Shown here: in pieces, positions 44,572 through 45,498 of the stretch | Layout of the letters: each line of letters opens with the position of its first letter | Position numbering within the stretch: the first letter of the stretch is position 1 | NCBI GenBank assembly: GCA_031270325.1 | Contig: JAISXW010000008.1 | Span: 1-45,498, forward strand | Reading direction: 5' to 3' | DNA length: 45,498 bases | From: Streptococcaceae bacterium | Lineage (GTDB): Bacteria > Bacillota > Bacilli > Lactobacillales > Streptococcaceae | Program-made: the position numbers and the translations under genes | The notes under the pieces: model-generated | The model's input: only the letters and a program-made list of their open reading frames with translations | What the model was told of the DNA's origin: nothing | Database searches by the model: none

Positions 44572-45414
44572 ATGAGCACAAACAAATCAAACACTACAAC
44601 TAAAACAAAAAAAGTGATAAAAATGATTAGCTTACTTTCAGCCTTTGTTTTTGTCAGTGGTTTCGGCTATATCGAAACTGTACGCACCCAACAGAGTCAA
44701 AATCCAGAAGTGCGATTAGCTGATAAAAAAGCTACGACAGCAAAAGTGACCTCTTTAAATGCTGCGAAAGTGTCAAATGATAAAGCGGAAGAAGCTCAAG
44801 CCGCGCAAGCCGCACAGGCAGTTCAAGCTGCACAAGAAGCTCAAGCTGCACAGGCAGCTCAAGCTGCCCAAGAAGCTCAAGCCGCACAGGCAGCACAAGC
44901 CGCACAAGAAGCTCAAGCTGCCCAAGAAGCTCAAGCCGCACAAGCTGCCCAAGAAGCTCAAGCCGCACAAGAAGCTCAAGCAGCGGTCCAAGCTGCACCT
45001 GTAACCGTAAATGCGATTAGTATCTTAGGTGTTACCATCCCCTTTATGAATGGCGGTCAAGGAAGTGGTCAAGCAGTCATCGACAGCAATCCCAGTGGAC
45101 TGGCATCTACATGGGGCGGGGCAGAGACATTCTCTGGAACAGATGGTCTTAATACTCACTTTATCGGTCATAACCCAGGCGCTTTTGCCCCTGTCATGAG
45201 TTTAGGTGTGGGAGGAAGTGTTACGATTTTCGATAGCAATGGCCAAGCTTTCCACTACACGATTTATAAGATTGTGGTTGTTGATATCTATGGTAGAGAC
45301 ATTAACACGGGTGCCTCTCTTTTCGGAGAAATTGCGACAGCCGGAGGAGGCGAACGGATCGTCCTTCAAACTTGTATTGATGACACAACGAGAAGAATCG
45401 TATTTGCTGCTTAA
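44572..45414 (+). CDS. secreted/anchored sortase-fold protein with Ala/Gln repeat stalk
   Basis: 280 aa. A basic N terminus and one hydrophobic segment (about residues 17-36) act as a signal or anchor. A 70-residue Ala/Gln/Glu repeat (AAQEAQAAQ units, about 74-142) forms a helical stalk. The C-terminal ~135 residues resemble a sortase-type beta-barrel: catalytic His in THFIGHNPG, Cys in IVLQTC, Arg in TTRRIVFA. There is no sorting-signal gene beside it. It may be a cysteine transpeptidase or a non-canonical sortase homologue. RBS AAAGGAG precedes the ATG. The repeat DNA is itself unstable-looking. Confidence 0.75.
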   Translation: MSTNKSNTTTKTKKVIKMISLLSAFVFVSGFGYIETVRTQQSQNPEVRLADKKATTAKVTSLNAAKVSNDKAEEAQAAQAAQAVQAAQEAQAAQAAQAAQEAQAAQAAQAAQEAQAAQEAQAAQAAQEAQAAQEAQAAVQAAPVTVNAISILGVTIPFMNGGQGSGQAVIDSNPSGLASTWGGAETFSGTDGLNTHFIGHNPGAFAPVMSLGVGGSVTIFDSNGQAFHYTIYKIVVVDIYGRDINTGASLFGEIATAGGGERIVLQTCIDDTTRRIVFAA

Positions 45415-45462
45415 AAGCTATTTTTAAAAAGCGTCTATAATCCCAAAGCAATCCCAAAGCCG

Positions 45463-45498
45463 ATGCGTACAAAATAAAAAGCCGCTCTTGTTGGGCGG
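45463..45498 (+). terminator. terminator cut by the right edge
   Basis: AAAAAGCCGC followed by TCTTGTTG and GGCGG at the very end looks like the first part of a terminator hairpin for the sortase-fold gene. Confidence 0.5.

Noticed and set aside
44732-44998. Leu-rich minus-strand and Lys-rich plus-strand frames inside the sortase-fold gene
   Set aside because: Frame shadows of the Ala/Gln repeat coding DNA.
1-45498. tRNA, rRNA, T-box or known riboswitch
   Set aside because: I saw no cloverleaf, rRNA segment or recognisable conserved riboswitch core while reading the gaps; short leader hairpins are all I could support.

Overview
The window looks like the chromosome of a lactic acid coccus of the Streptococcaceae, most like Lactococcus and its psychrotrophic relatives. 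This is inferred from gene content (ylxM-ffh, aroK-pheA, trmFO, acetolactate decarboxylase, a fused AdcA-ZinT zinc lipoprotein, an Mga-like regulator, menA, a BceRS/BceAB-type module); no rRNA was available for typing. Most genes are ordinary and moderate in GC. A few stretches are clearly AT-richer and look acquired: about 30.7-31.7 kb, 36.8-37.7 kb and 41.8-44.1 kb.

Layout. 0-5 kb: the first codons of a minus-strand gene, an NADH-oxidase/peroxidase homologue whose redox cysteine is replaced, an unknown 291-aa protein, and a secreted DUF6273-type protein behind an AACG tetranucleotide tract. 5-9 kb: ylxM-ffh, then aroK-pheA. 9-13.7 kb: a BceAB-like ABC transporter followed by its two-component system. 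13.7-16.4 kb: trmFO and lysA. 16.6-18.8 kb: a 21-bp minisatellite and a second, paralogous tetranucleotide-tract surface gene. 19-23.7 kb: aromatic-acid-exporter-like protein, GntR regulator, TPR protein, budA, folC. 23.8-26 kb: a zinc-starvation block (38-aa basic protein, adcA, zinc-free S14), both promoters carrying AdcR-like operators. 26-31.7 kb: methyltransferase, HU-like protein, a 22-bp minisatellite, lactonase, AI-2E-type transporter, type 2 pyrF. 31.8-36.7 kb: DUF4395 protein, PhoPR-like system, Mga-like regulator. 36.8-38.6 kb: zeta-toxin-like kinase with a 53-aa follower, a 24-bp hairpin and another 21-bp minisatellite. 38.6-41.6 kb: menA, then an ACT protein with a UPF0210 protein. 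41.8-45.4 kb: a decayed AT-rich island with an ATP-grasp ligase and a broken GH65-like gene, then a secreted sortase-fold protein.

Three systems stand out. First, two paralogous secreted proteins share the same layout: promoter with a cre-like site over the -35, strong RBS, ATG, then an in-gene AACG tract (22 and 16 units) and a signal peptide. Both are out of frame in this sequence and would be restored by changes of one or two units. This reads as a pair of phase-variable (contingency) loci, each with its own ON register. Second, at least seven copies of a ~210-415 bp palindromic MITE-like element sit upstream of genes, all in the same orientation relative to the gene. In five cases the element ends 38-46 bp before an extended -10 (TGN-TATAAT) box. 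Third, four genes for DNA-binding or regulatory proteins (ylxM, both response regulators, the Mga-like gene) begin 6-7 nt after a -10 box and lack a Shine-Dalgarno, so they appear to be leaderless.
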